Below, one piece after another: positions 47,101 to 58,485 of a DNA stretch of 64,000 bases (positions are counted from its first letter, which is position 1; each line of letters begins with the position of its first letter). Source of the stretch: Diphasiastrum complanatum (Eukaryota > Streptophyta > Lycopodiopsida > Lycopodiales > Lycopodiaceae); NCBI GenBank assembly GCA_029204225.1, contig CM055113.1, positions 29,350,303-29,414,302 of the forward strand, given 5' to 3'. The position numbers and the translations under genes are program-made. The notes under the pieces were generated by a model. That model did not search any database and had not been told where the DNA came from. It worked only from the letters and a program-made list of their open reading frames with translations.

Positions 47101-48538
47101 AGTCCTGTGCTTGATTTTCGAGCTTTCAAAGTACTGTGCATTGGAGCAGAAACCCAAATTGATCGTTTCAAGAAATTTGAGATTGCACGAGGCTATGAGA
47201 TCATTCTAGAAAATTTAACGGAAACTGATCATGCAGCTCTGCCCTTAAGGTTGGATTTGTGTAAAATTCACACTCTTGTTATGCAAGATAAATTTTACAC
47301 TCTTATAGTCCAGGAGCCAGTCAAAACCTTCAGTAAGAGGTTTCCGTTACTTCTTGCAGCTTGACATTGAAGTTACCTTCAAGTATCCGGATGTGCAAAC
47401 ACTGGATGTTCCTCTTGAGCAGAAAGAGTGTGTATGCAGCCAAGGAGGTGCAGCACAGAGGGGAGTATTTGGGCCTTTTGGGTTGCTTGTTCTGGCAGCA
47501 GATGATTTGGTGGAGCAGACTGCAGTTTACTTCTATCTCACTCTCAGACCAAATGGGAAGTGGATGACTACAGTGTGCAGTGATCAGAGCAGGTTATAGT
47601 TGATTCTAGTTTTTTATACTACAGGCCAATTTATTTGCTCTTAACAACTCAACTGCAACGTAACTTAACACAAAAAGGTTGGTTTCTATTTTTCCAGTCA
47701 AGAATTTAACTTTAATTGCCCAAGAAACAGCAAGCAGCCGCCATGTTGTTTAGGAAGAGGAGTGCCTAAGTGAATATTGCTGAACATGCAAATGGGCTTA
47801 GATTCAGTGATACTTGTTTGCCCAAAAATTTATAGGGTACAATTAGCCCATATCACAGCGGCAGAACTGATATTGATCTATAGGATTCAGTTTGAAAGGG
47901 GAAATTTATAAGACATGCGAATGGCGCTAGGTTTCCTTAGAAATTTCTTTTCTGTCTTTCTCATTTCACATTTAACTTTGCACAATAAATTATCTCCTTC
48001 GCACTTCACAACGCTTTCGCCTTTACTATAAAACTAGTGCAAGATGTTCAACGCTAACATAACTGGTAACTTCTATTGTTAAGCAAACTAATCTACATAG
48101 TTCTGTAAACTTGCCATTTCTTGGATATTTACTATAGTCTAACTTGGGCTGAGCAATATCAGGTCCTCTTTGGCTAAAGGAATTGACAGGACAGTGTATG
48201 GAACAAGTATCAACATAGCGCCAACAGAAAATTTTCTTTCACTCAGATTGATTGTAAGTCTCTGCATCTCAAAGCTAGAGCCATATCAGATCTTGACTGT
48301 CGCATGCTCTTTCTTTTGGAAGGACACAAAACTTTGTGCGTCTGACCGCGAGAACATCTTTGTGCAGGTCGATCATTCTATAGTGGAAACGTTTGTACAG
48401 CAAGGTATAGCTTGCATCACCTCGCGGGTGTATCCTACATTAGCTGTTGAAAGAGATGCTCATGTCCTCCTCTTCAACAATGGAAGTGAATCGATTGCTA
48501 TGCATACCCTTGAAATTTGGCAAATGTCAAATGCCTAG
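44137..48538 (+). CDS. Acid beta-fructofuranosidase (vacuolar-type invertase), 7 exons, 647 aa
   Basis: Hydrolyses sucrose to glucose and fructose (GH32). Exons: 44137-44551, 45656-45664, 45890-46752, 46908-47069, 47360-47592, 48163-48253, 48368-48538. All introns are GT-AG and phases join without a stop. ATG 44137 (context aaaATGG) follows an in-frame TAA. Residues 1-62 are a hydrophilic cytosolic head. Residues 64-83 form a membrane anchor as in vacuolar invertases, which travel as membrane-bound precursors. WMN then D139-P-N-G holds the nucleophile Asp. R262-D263-P is the stabiliser motif. W316-E317-C-V carries the acid/base Glu, with Val where cell-wall enzymes have Pro. The beta-sandwich domain ends VDHSIVETF and FNNGSESI. 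Length fits the family and no lesion is seen. It is the only host gene recognised here. Confidence 0.95.
45656..45664 (+). other. 9-nt mini-exon of the invertase gene
   Basis: atccaaatg is bounded by ttccag and gtttgt. It adds the last two bases of the Asp codon, then Pro, Asn and the first base of Gly, giving the DPN of WMNDPNG. Flanking introns are 1104 and 225 nt. Plant acid invertases are known for this mini-exon. Confidence 0.95.
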
Positions 48539-49887
48539 CCAATCAATTTTCCGAGAAGAATATACTGTAACATACATTTGTAACGTAATGTAACATACGA
48601 TTATGCCACTCTGAAAAATATCAGCACAATGGGAAGTACTTACAAGCTTGCAAGCACACGATTGATTGGAAGTGAGATCTCTTTCTGATGATTGTTTTGG
48701 TGCAACACTTGCTCCGAGGAACATATGACACAAAATGTATAATCAACCCATCTGACCTTAACTGATGTGGAGCGTCAAGTCAGGCCATGCCATTGTACAT
48801 TGTAGAATTAATCTCATTTGTAACGGATATTCCCATTGGTAGAAACCTTATGGTGTACATTATTTTAAAATGACTTCATGCTTTTCAAGCTTCTCTTGAC
48901 ACACGATGAGATTGGAAACTCAAAATGAGCTTGTGTTCCTTATGAATTGGTCTACTTTGACTAGAGTTGTGATTGCATTTTGCATCCACCAAAGTGCAGC
49001 GTATAATCAAGACTGAAGCACCAATGATCTTTCAAACCTCAAGCTCATTTCTAGCTTGGACTAATGAATCTCTTGTACATAAATGAAGCTAGTGCAAAGT
49101 AGCAAGTGGTGCAACAACAAAATAACAGTTACTTTTGGTGCAACTACAAAAGATAAGTCTGGAGTCTTTCTTCTTTTAGGAATATATAAAATTATGCTAA
49201 CGTTTCCAATATATCCAATATATTGATACGTTTGTGAAATTGTCCCCAGCCCCTCATATCCTTAATGCTCTAATATGGTTTCCTTTCTAATAATTTGTCG
49301 TCCTTAAAATGACGAATTATGGGAATATTCTAGCCCATCTCATAAGTGGAATCCATTATTAATATCACTCAAATGTTAGTAACCTGAAATAAATACTGGT
49401 CAAGTTTACATTCTATCAATTTAAGTCCATACTATAGGCCTCAACACCATAAATAGCATGGTGTAGAGAAAATTCTAGGCTATGAACCTAGCAAGTTTTA
49501 TAGCTTAGCCTTAACAAGTAGTGTAGAGCATTCCATGAGCACAGAAGACTAAAATGCTCAAATAAAAGCATTTTCTCAACTACTAAATGGATGCTCTGAT
49601 GGTGCACATCTCAATATTAAAGTAAACAAAATGAAATCTTGAGTGGTTCTGCGAAAAATTGTCAATGTACTACTTGGATATTTTGGGCATTTTAGATGCC
49701 AAATTTTTAAATTAACTTGACATGGTTTTTTCACAGGTGTGAAGCCATATTAAAATATTATTTTTAGATGGTTCCAAGTACCTTTAGTTATTTGGATACA
49801 CAAATAGATAATTTTTTATGTACATTGACAATTTTGGCCAATCTAGCTAGTTTAGGTTACATGGTGACTATTTCAGAGTCTATGACT
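48539..49887. other. Downstream of the invertase gene: no gene seen
   Basis: Sequence includes the invertase 3' untranslated region. A clear AATAAA near the stop is not obvious. The rest is AT-rich without frames. A near-palindromic ttcacaggtgtgaagcc occurs at about 49732, similar to the CACACGTGTG motif of LTRs. Confidence 0.4.
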
Positions 49888-50465
49888 CTAGAGAGAGGAA
49901 AGAGAGTCATCACTCTGATTTATAAACATCGAAAGTAATGTTTGGAATGTTCGCAAAAGTATCTCGGCCTTGTCATTGATGGCATGGAACAGAAAAAGAC
50001 GATGTTATCTCATTTCGTTAGAGTTCCAAAAAATCTGAATGAGGCTGATTTTATTCAAATTCATCTCATTGGAGCACTTGTGTTTAATGGCACATTGGCG
50101 TCAAAATTATTTTTAACAATCCCAGTGTTCGAAATGATCCAATTTGACAATCACCATTGTATAGATTTGCGAATTTGGTGATAATCTTCCAGAAATACTC
50201 TATTTACAACTTGACAACACTGCTAGGGAAAATAAGAATCATACTATCCTTGCTTAATTGTCCATGCTGCTAGAGAAAAAAAATTTCAAAAAAATAAAAG
50301 TGGAATTTTTGTTGGTGCACCCATGGTCAAATTGATCAGATGTTTAGTTGTTTTTCCAAAAGACTGAGACACAAGAAGGCATTTTCTTTACCAGTGCTTC
50401 AAAACATTGTCGATGAATCACATGTGCCAAAGCCAAATGTGTCGTTAATCAAATACACATGATTT
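49888..50465 (+). pseudogene. Relic resembling a DUF7869-type (DDE-like) transposase domain
   Basis: Across two or three frames the translation follows a pattern I associate with the DUF7869 family of RNase H-like transposase proteins. It reads LGLVIDGMEQKKTMLSHF, then IQIHLIGALVFNG, then LPEILYLQLDNTARENKNH, then THGQIDQMFSCFSKRLR and KAFSLPVLQNIV. The two Asp-bearing motifs (IDGM and LQLDN) and the final HTHxxID-like motif are in family order and spacing. A stop at about 50180, another near 50256 and a shift near 50300 make it non-functional. Family naming is from memory. The pattern of conserved segments is what I see. Confidence 0.6.
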
Positions 50466-50929
50466 TCATAATTATGTTAAGGCGTCCAATGAAATAGAGT
50501 GTCGTGTTGCCGCTATTAATGACATTAACTTTCAACATCAATTTAAAATCAAATGCAATGTCCAGTTCGTTTGCAATACCTGCAAAATAGTTTTGATATT
50601 GATGGAGTTGAATTAGAATTTGCGCCTTATTCTGAATTCAAATTTGTTCTTCGATGTCTTCTTCTTAGCAAATTTCTTCAAATAAAGAGCTTCCGATTAT
50701 GGTGTCGAATGAGAAAATGAAGATCCATTTCTTCGGATCTCTTTTTGTAATAGCATAGATGAAACTCGTGCTAATGTAAGACCTTGCTAAATAGAAATGA
50801 TGATTACCCAATTTTCACAGGTGTCATGATGGCATTTGCATCGTTGATTTATGTGCCACTTGTAGACATTGCTCAAGAAGATTTTTGCCAAGTTGTTCAA
50901 GTGATTCAAAATGAAATCTATATCAACCA
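50466..50929. other. No recognised feature
   Basis: AT-rich sequence continuing from the transposase relic. It may be its decayed 3' part, but no motif survives to show it. Confidence 0.3.
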
Positions 50930-51500
50930 TTTTGAATGAGATCAAAGTTGCAGAGTAGTTCCACATTACAAAAAGATTGAAAAAATGAAATTCAATAGAA
51001 CCTCATCGGAAAACCAATTGTTGCATATCATTTGGATGAATTCTAATTTAATGATATCCAGTTCTAAATCTATTTCTGTGAAGTATTTAGCTCCACCTAA
51101 TCGATCTACCAAATCATCCATTCTGGGCAATAAATATTTATTTTCTATAGTTACTTTATTCAATCGTTTGTAAGCCTCACACATCCGGAAGCCTCCATCT
51201 TTCTTTGCATTCAGAAAAATAAGAGCACCCCAAGGTGATTTATTGGGCTATATGTGATCCATCTTAAGATGATTTTCAATTCGATTAGTAATCTCTATCT
51301 TTTCTTTCTAATAAAAAAGAGTGGTCTAAAGGCAAGGTGACTACTTGGAATTAACTTAATCATGTGATCTATTGACCTACAAAGTGGTAAACCATGAGCT
51401 AATTCAATTGGAAAAACATCTTTTAATTCATCCATTAGAGAAAATTTTAGCACAAAAGGGGCCTTTCAAAAAGATACTTTTTATTTTTTATTTTTCTCAA
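50930..51500 (-). pseudogene. Ty3/gypsy reverse transcriptase N-terminal fragment
   Basis: On the minus strand: [19 protein letters not shown], then [21 protein letters not shown] and [12 protein letters not shown], the fingers/palm start of gypsy reverse transcriptase. Upstream (51300-51480) a decayed stretch includes LAHGLPL and IDHMIKL. After TEIDL the match fades in frame, so only this part remains. Confidence 0.75.
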
Positions 51501-51864
51501 AAGTTTCTTCCACATGGTCCAATCTAAATACTCAAATTTGAAATCTACGTAGCGTAGCTCCTTCAAATTGATTTTTTTTTTTTAAAAGTTGTAATTTTGC
51601 GTCGCGGGCAGCCCGTAAATAAGCCATTTTATCTGTAGTATAGTATGCAACTCAGCAAAAAAAAGAGTGTAACTTTTGAACGTCAACTTGGATTGAGACG
51701 ATTATGGTGCCATGAAAGCCATCGACGAGAGCTTTTCAACGACACCCAACGTGATCCAGTTCCGAGCTACGGTGAAGAAGTTATAGCCAGTCAAAGTTTT
51801 GGTCGGTCAACTCTTGGTCAACCCGATATCTCAATGAGTGTCCGGAACCAAACACAGTTGCTGA
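51501..51864. other. No recognised feature
   Basis: About 360 bp between a gypsy and a Copia fragment, with a T run near 51570 and a 78-residue frame (51645-51881) lacking any recognisable domain. Confidence 0.3.
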
Positions 51865-52225
51865 GTGATGTCTACTCCTGATGCTGACCAGTGGAAAGCA
51901 GCAATGGACACCGAATTTGATTCTTTGATGGAGAATCAAACATGGACACTCGTTGAGCTGTCAAAGGATCGAAAACCAATTCCATGCAAATGGATATTCA
52001 AGGCAAAGTACAACTCTGAAGGAAGGCTAAATCGTTACAAGGCTAGGCTAGTTGCGAAAGGCTTTTCCCAGATTTCAGATCTGGATTATTCAGAGACCTT
52101 CAGCCAGTCATCAAACATGTGTCAATCTGCCTACTCCTCTCCTTTACAGCCATGACAGACCTTGAAGTCCATCAGATGGATGTCTAGACTTCTTTCCTCA
52201 ATGGAACCATCGAAGAGGAAGTCTA
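51865..52225 (+). pseudogene. Copia reverse transcriptase N-terminal fragment
   Basis: QWKAAMDTEFDSLMENQTW, then PCKWIFKAKYN and YKARLVAKGFSQ with DYSETF are the standard start of Copia reverse transcriptase. A frame change near 52110 follows and decayed text for HQMDV and EEEVYT reaches 52220, where minus-strand element E begins. Confidence 0.8.
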
Positions 52226-54188
52226 CACAAGCTCCCAAGTATTGTTGGTGATCAATGTATCATACTCTTGCTTCATGGCATCATACCACTCCTTGGTATT
52301 GAGTGCCTCTTGTACATTCTTTGGCTCTTCATGAGAGACATAAAAAACATAATTAGTGGAATCAAGATCCACTTGTTTGCCTTTGTCAACATATGAGAGC
52401 CTCTTAGGCTCGGATCTATTCTCATGGATCTTCTTGGTGAGAAAATCCGAGGAGAGTCTTATTTAAATCTCGACCCCATCACATCATAATTGTCTTCAAA
52501 ATCAATAATAGGTGATGCATCCATAGACTTCTTGATCTCGGCCTCTTCAAAATGTGAGTGTTGATCTTCATGAAAGACAACATCTCTACTTTCAATAGCT
52601 TGAGAAGTAGAGAGTACAAAGACTCTATAGGCCTTCTTGGTGGATAAGTATCAACCATGATCCCTTTGCATGCACTAGGATCTTCCTTCTTCCTTGTTTC
52701 CAAGGGAATATGGGCAAAGCATATGCATCCAAAAACTCTAAGGTGATCAACCTTAGGCTTCTTCAAATATAAGATTTCATATGGTGACTTTCCTCCAAGA
52801 GCTATATGTGGGAGCCTATTGCAAAGATAATTTGCACAATTAATGGCTTCTCCCCAAAAATCTTTGGGCAAAGATGCCTCAATTCTCATAGATTTTGCAC
52901 ATTCACATAGAGATCTATTCTTTCTCTCAGCCACTCCATTTTGAGATGGAGAGTAGGCACAAGAGAACTCTCTTTTGATGCCTTCAAGCTCACAAAAATC
53001 ATGAAATTTATTGGAGATATATTCACCACCTCCATCACATCTAAGAGCTTTAATCTTGAATGAGAATTGCTTCTCTACATAAGCTTTGAAAATAAGGAAA
53101 TGATCAAACACCATAGATTTAGAAGCAAGAAGATATATCCAAGTGAATCTCGTGAAATCATCAATGAAAGTAACAAAACAAGTGGCTTCTCCCTTGCTTA
53201 TAGTTGATGAGAAATGCACATCCGAGTGGATTAACTCCAAAGGATGCTTGCTTTTGAAAGAAGATCTTGTAAATGGTTTTTTGTGAGATTTAGCAATATC
53301 ACAAGCCTCACAAGGCTTGATCTTCTTGGAGAATGACTTTGGCATGCCAATAGCTTTGGCCTCTTTGATCATAGAGAGCATGGATTTGTAGTTGGGATGT
53401 CCCAACCTCCTATGCCATAATTCCTCCATAGAGAGCCTGTTCACAAGAGCAACATTACAAGCATTCACATACTCATTTGGATCTAGTATATAGATGCCTC
53501 CAAATCTAGATCCTAATGCAAGTATCTCATCATTCTTCTTGATAGTGCAAGTCTCAACAATGAATTTTACATCAAGGCCATTATCAAGCAATTGGCCAAC
53601 ACTAATAAGATTCTTAGTAATCTTAGGTACATAAAGAACTTTAGAGAGATAAAGAACTTTAGAGGATGCAAGCTTCAAGGGAGTGTTTCCTATGCCTTCA
53701 ATAGGACATTCAAAATCATTTGCAGTGTATATTGATTTCTTGACTCCATCATAAGGTGCAATAGAAGAGAAAGAGTCCTTGGAGCTACACGTATGTGAAA
53801 AGGCTCCACTATCAATATACCATAGGCCGTCCTTCTTGAAAGGAGCAGATGAGAAACTAGAGACCATAAGAGATCCCTCTCCATCACTTGCAATAGTGTC
53901 TTCCTTCTCATTGGTAATGTTGGCTTGCTTGAGTTGATTCTTCTTCTTGAAGCAATTGGTGGCATAATGGCCTTTCTTGCCACAATAGAAGCACTTGATC
54001 TTCTTCTTCTTGAGCTTGGATGATGAAGCATTAGAGGAATCATCTTCCTCCTCATCTTTGTCTTTGGTTTTGACTTTGTCCTTGCTTGAGGATTGTTGAT
54101 GTTGGTTCTTGCTCCTCCCTTTGTGCTTATCCTTGGCAAAGAGAGCTTTGCCATCATTATGACTGAGAGAAAGCTTGTCCATCCTCAA
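52226..54188 (-). pseudogene. Element E gag C-terminus, protease, integrase and start of reverse transcriptase
   Basis: The minus-strand frame carries a zinc knuckle CFYCGKKGHYATNC and protease WYIDSGAF. Pre-integrase LWHRRLGHPN with CEAC follows, then integrase with HSDVH, RCDGGGEYIS and NGVAERKN. The frame is open for 569 residues down to 52479, changing frame after KGIMV near 52645. Decayed text matching the KEWYDAM segment before reverse transcriptase continues to 52230. A short duplication (taaagaactttagag) occurs at 53635-53665. The 3' half of the element is missing. Confidence 0.87.
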
Positions 54189-54769
54189 GAGCTTTACTCT
54201 TGTCTTGATTCTTCTGAAATTAGCACACTTTGGAGAGCCTCCAAACTTGGTAGCTCCTCCTTAATGGCATAGGATTGGACAAGGTTATCAAATGCACTTC
54301 TCAAGCCATTGAGAATGACTTGGACTAGCTCGTTTTGATTGATGGAATCACCAATACAAGCAAGTTCTCTATGAATATCTTTTACTCTCAAAACATAACT
54401 AGATGCACTCTCATCACTCTTTTGGCTACTTTCAGATATTTGATTCCTAAGAGTGAGAAGCCTAGAGGTAATCTTAGCCTCATAGATAGTCTTGAGACAA
54501 TCCCAAACTTCTTTGGCTGTTGTACAAGTACCTATCTCCCTCAATATCTCATTAGAGACATTCATCTTAATGTAGTGGAGAGCCATCCTAGCTCTCTTTT
54601 TGTATTTTTGAACCTCTTGAAGAACTTGTGGTTCTTCTTCAAGGCCAAGAACTATGTCCATCATGTCTTGAAAGATCAAGATGGACTCCATCCTCATTTT
54701 TCAAATTGAATAGTTTGAAGTGGACAATCTTTCACTTGGTTCCAACAAGGATGAACTCATTGAAGACAT
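54189..54769 (-). pseudogene. Element E gag
   Basis: The natural start appears to be the ATG at 54769 (MSSMSSSLLEPSERLSTSNY). A Trp codon of the NYSIW motif has become TGA near 54705, and a one-base loss near 54195 creates TAA and shifts the frame into the zinc-knuckle part. Between them the gag domain is well kept (RARMALHYIKMNVSNEIL, NELVQVILNGL). Confidence 0.87.
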
Positions 54770-55525
54770 TTGAAGTGAAAAAAACTCAAATGATGAACAA
54801 TAAATGTTGCTATACACTCTCAATAGGATCCAATAATGGAGTACTATCTCCTCCTATGAAAGATCTTGCAACTGTTTGTGAATTGATTCTCACTAGCTAC
54901 TCAAATCTCTCTAAAACAAGATCTATTTCACATCAAATGATGGAGTATGGGCAAAGTCAGGATCAAACACTCTTAGCACGTGTGAAATACACTAAGAAAC
55001 CAAATTTGACTCAAATACAATGATATTTCATGAAACAAAATGACTAAGATCTCAAAACAGTGCCTAGATTACATATAGATGAGATTGGTGAGCATTCAAC
55101 TGTGATTTCGGATCAACCAAGCAATCTCTTGACCAAAACAAATGTGTCCACCCAGGTATAGGTGCCCTACCTAACCCTCTTCAAAAGCTTATAACTTTTG
55201 ATTGGCTCAACCAAATGGAATGAAACTGATTGCATCAAAAACTAGACAAAAATAGCTTCAAAACAAGCTATCAAGCAAGATAAATGGATCAAGCATGAGA
55301 GAGAACTTCTAAAATGAAATTGGATGTTCCTCACACGTGTTTGAGCACCTGATTCCGTACAGTACCAGGTCAGACCCAATCAATGTCCTTTTGATCTCTT
55401 TTGATCCAAAATTGGACAAGATAGCTAGGAAAATGGATCTTGACAATTTCTAGCTCAAGATTGATGAATAGTTTTCACTTAAATGGATCAAAATGCATGG
55501 TAACTTTAGGTAGGCTCTGATACCA
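54770..55525 (-). other. Element E leader and primer-binding site
   Basis: ggctctgatacca at 55513-55525 touches the LTR. The leader shares blocks with that of element D (cttcaaaagcttataacttttgattgg and a ccgtacagtac-type palindrome) and contains CACACGTGTT at 55332-55341. Confidence 0.85.
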
Positions 55526-56183
55526 TGTTGATTTCACATGTGTGGACTGTCCACAACATGTACTTGTGATCTCCTAAGATGTTTAGATGCACCAAGATCA
55601 AAACTAGATTGAGATTCAAGATCTATTTTTGATTCTATGGCAAAAACAAACTACTACATGCTTTCAATCACTTCCAACTCTCACTCACACATGTGGGAAG
55701 TATTAAAAAATTATTCTAAGTAAAAACAAGCTGCTCTCCTCTGGTAGAGAGAGAAAATCATCATGAGCTTTGGGGTAGAGAGAGAAAGCTAGAAATCCAA
55801 TAACACTCAAAATCCACTCAATCTCCAAAATCAATTAGATCCAAATGAGGATTACAATGATACTAGTAGATCCATGAGCTACCACAATGCTTAATTATGA
55901 TTGGACCACACTTTGCCACCTCTTAATCCTATTGGACCATTGATCCATGCACCTCTTAATTCTATTGGACTATTTTCAAGCAAACCTCAAATTCCTATTG
56001 GACCTCACATGGTTCCACCTCTAAATCCTATTGAACCTCTTAGAATTCATAAGAAAAAAGCATTACACTTGTCTACACTCTAATTGGCACGAGTTTAGCC
56101 TCTTACTCTATTTTGGCTCAATAGTGGCATTACAAGTGGAAATACATAATTTGCCATCTATGCCAAATTTGTTCCTATCAACA
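55526..56183 (-). repeat. 5' LTR of element E (658 bp)
   Basis: Plus-strand view starts TGTTGATTTCAC and ends CCTATCAACA, giving inverted TGTTGAT/ATCAACA ends. The primer-binding site is adjacent. The partner LTR is not in the window. Confidence 0.85.
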
Positions 56184-56269
56184 TCCTACACCTAGATGCT
56201 TGATATAAAAAACATAAGACCCCTATATCTAACATAGATAATCTTTTTCAATTCTTCACAACTTTGCAG

Positions 56270-56548
56270 ACCTCAATCTTGCACGACCACTTCCTACAAC
56301 AATCTATTGTGACAATCATAGCACAATAGCGCTATCTCTCAATCCGAGATTTCACTCTCAAAGCAAACATATAGAAATCAGGTATCACTACGTTAGAGAG
56401 AAAGTGCACAGTAAGGAAGTAGTATTGATTTTATGCAGAACAAATTACATGGCAGCAGATTACTTCACAAAGGCTTTATCAAAGGAGCAACATTTCAGAT
56501 TTAACGATATGTTAAATCTGAAGATCAAAGTTTTTCAAGATCCACATT
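56270..56548 (+). pseudogene. Copia RNase H C-terminal fragment with intact reading frame
   Basis: One frame reads LARPLPTTIYCDNHSTIALS, then SKHIEIRYHYVREKVHSKEV and ADYFTKALSKEQHFRF, ending at TAA 56548. It has no stop over about 90 residues. It belongs to a Copia family different from B-E, and its 3' LTR follows. Confidence 0.8.
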
Positions 56549-56557
56549 AAGGAGGAG
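56549..56557 (+). other. Polypurine tract
   Basis: aaggaggag-like tract between the RNase H stop and the TGTTAGATTT that opens the LTR. Confidence 0.7.
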
Positions 56558-57322
56558 TGTTAGATTTCTTATGCTCAGTCTTAAACAAATCGTTCAAGAA
56601 ATGAGCATCCTGAAAAACCGAAGGCCAACAACATATTTCTAGGCCTTCACATTTTTTCCCTTTGAGAATTTCTATGCCTTTGAAATCATTTTCAGGCATC
56701 TTCATCATTTTCGCTCCTTAGCGAAAAATGCGACACACTGGCCAAGTGGCCAGAATACTTTAGAAGTCATTTTTAAGGCACCTTCATCTTTTTCGTCTTT
56801 TTCGCTCCTTAGCGAAAATGCGACACATTGGCCAAGTGGCCAGAATACCTTAGAAATCATTTTTAAGGCACCTTCACCTTTTCGGCCCTTTTTCGTTTTT
56901 TTCGCATTTTTGGCTAACCGACTTCGCCAATTTAGAGTAACCCTAAAACAGCTGGACAAACAAATATCCCAAAGGCGGTTGGCAGTTACCAACTTTGTAC
57001 ATATTCAAAGACTGGCATAAATAGCATTAAAGGCTTGTAAGATATTTTTTTTTTGACACTTGTAAATCTCTATATTAGCTAAATCAAGCTATGTAAGTGT
57101 TAATTTTTGGAATTTCTCTTTCAATCAGAGTTATCTGTAGCTAGCATTATCATGCTCAGCAAGCTGAACTTATTACTTCAAGCCATTGTACTCATTGTTG
57201 ATATTTTTATCATAGTGCAATTTTTGTCTCACTACTGCGTCATTCATTTGCACAAACTGCATGAATTCTTCAACTTAAATATTTCTACTGCTAATTGTTG
57301 CGTTTCCGTTCCTACATGACTA
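56558..57322 (+). repeat. 3' LTR downstream of the RNase H fragment (right end estimated)
   Basis: It starts TGTTAGATTT after the polypurine tract. It contains two tandem copies of a unit of about 105 bp at about 56697-56900, each with the hairpin tcgctccttagcga. A TATA-like ataaatag lies near 57018. The end is placed at cctaca (57322) without a second copy to confirm it. Confidence 0.6.
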
Positions 57323-57507
57323 CGCTCTGAGCAACCGAGCCTCCGTTGCTCACGACCACTGTTTTACGACAATAAACACACATATTACACCATTTTGGCT
57401 CAAACATATGCAAGGCTAGTTTGAATTGATACCTACTTTGTTGTAGTGGGTTTTCCTATCCGCCTTCAACCCTAGACCTAAGCACCTGCAAAGCATCAAT
57501 AGTTGAG
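57323..57507. other. Spacer with a repeat also present near 25.5 kb
   Basis: ttgtagtgggttttcctatc… at 57438-57500 matches 25483-25550 in diverged form. No coding content. Confidence 0.5.
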
Positions 57508-57737
57508 CCCTCTCTCTCTACTCGAGTTTGTACTTTTATATTCTCTCTCTAGCCAAGTTGAGGCATTTATTGTACTTAGTTTCATGTTTTGTTGACAGAT
57601 CTTGTTTGTAACACAATAATATTTCTTGTATGATCAGCTTTCCTATTGTCAATCAATGCTAGTTTGATCTTTATGGTATTATTGGGCTTAGGAGATCAAA
57701 AGTACATGTAGGGCATCCCACACGTGTGAATTCAACA
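57508..57737 (+). repeat. Truncated 5' LTR of a D-like Copia element
   Basis: It matches the reverse complement of the element D LTR over its last 230 bp and ends GTGTGAATTCAACA. The first part of the LTR is missing. It contains CACACGTGTG at 57719-57728. Confidence 0.85.
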
Positions 57738-58485
57738 TGGTATCAGAGCCTACCTAAGATTTACAAGCAAATCTAATCAAAAAGTTTGCAAATTTGATCA
57801 AATTTCAAGCTAGAAATTGTCTAGATTCTACTTTCTAGCTAGTTTGCAGTTTTCTGGTGATTTAGAGCTTCAAACCACTTTGAATGGTCCAGATCAGGTA
57901 CTGTACGTGGTTCTCTCTCATCTCAAATCCAAATTTCATGCAATTTGGCCCACTAGAAAGCTAGAAATGTGTAGAATTTGATGCAATTTGAATCATGACA
58001 GTTGGATAAGCCAATCAAAAGTTATAAGCTTTTGAATAGTCGTAGGTAGGGCGCCTAGACCTGTGGCAAATCGTGAGTACATGTCATTTATTGCTTGAAT
58101 GATCACAAAAATCATCCAGTAGTTGACCAATCTCATATATATGTGATTTAGACAAAATTTATAGGTTCTAGGCAAATTGTTTCATACAAATAGATTGTAT
58201 TTGAGTCAATTTGACATTTTTGGAGTATTTCACACGTGTGAAATTCAGAGAACCATAAATTTTGCCATACTTCATCTTTTTTGATGATTCAAATCTTGTT
58301 TTAGAGAGATTGTCAAACTAGTGAGATCTATCTCACAGTTTTTTGCTTAGTCTTACATAGGATTTGGTTTTTTTACCCTTGATTGGTTCCTATAGTGAGA
58401 AGATAAGCAATTTTTTCATCCATCTTTTTTTATTTCCATCATTCTTTATGACTTCAATGGGTGTCTTTCTATTAGAAGCAGTGAA
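57738..58485 (+). other. Primer-binding site and leader of the D-like element
   Basis: TGGTATCAGAGCC at 57738-57750 opens the leader, which is homologous over its length to that of element D. CACACGTGTG occurs again at 58231-58240. Confidence 0.85.
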
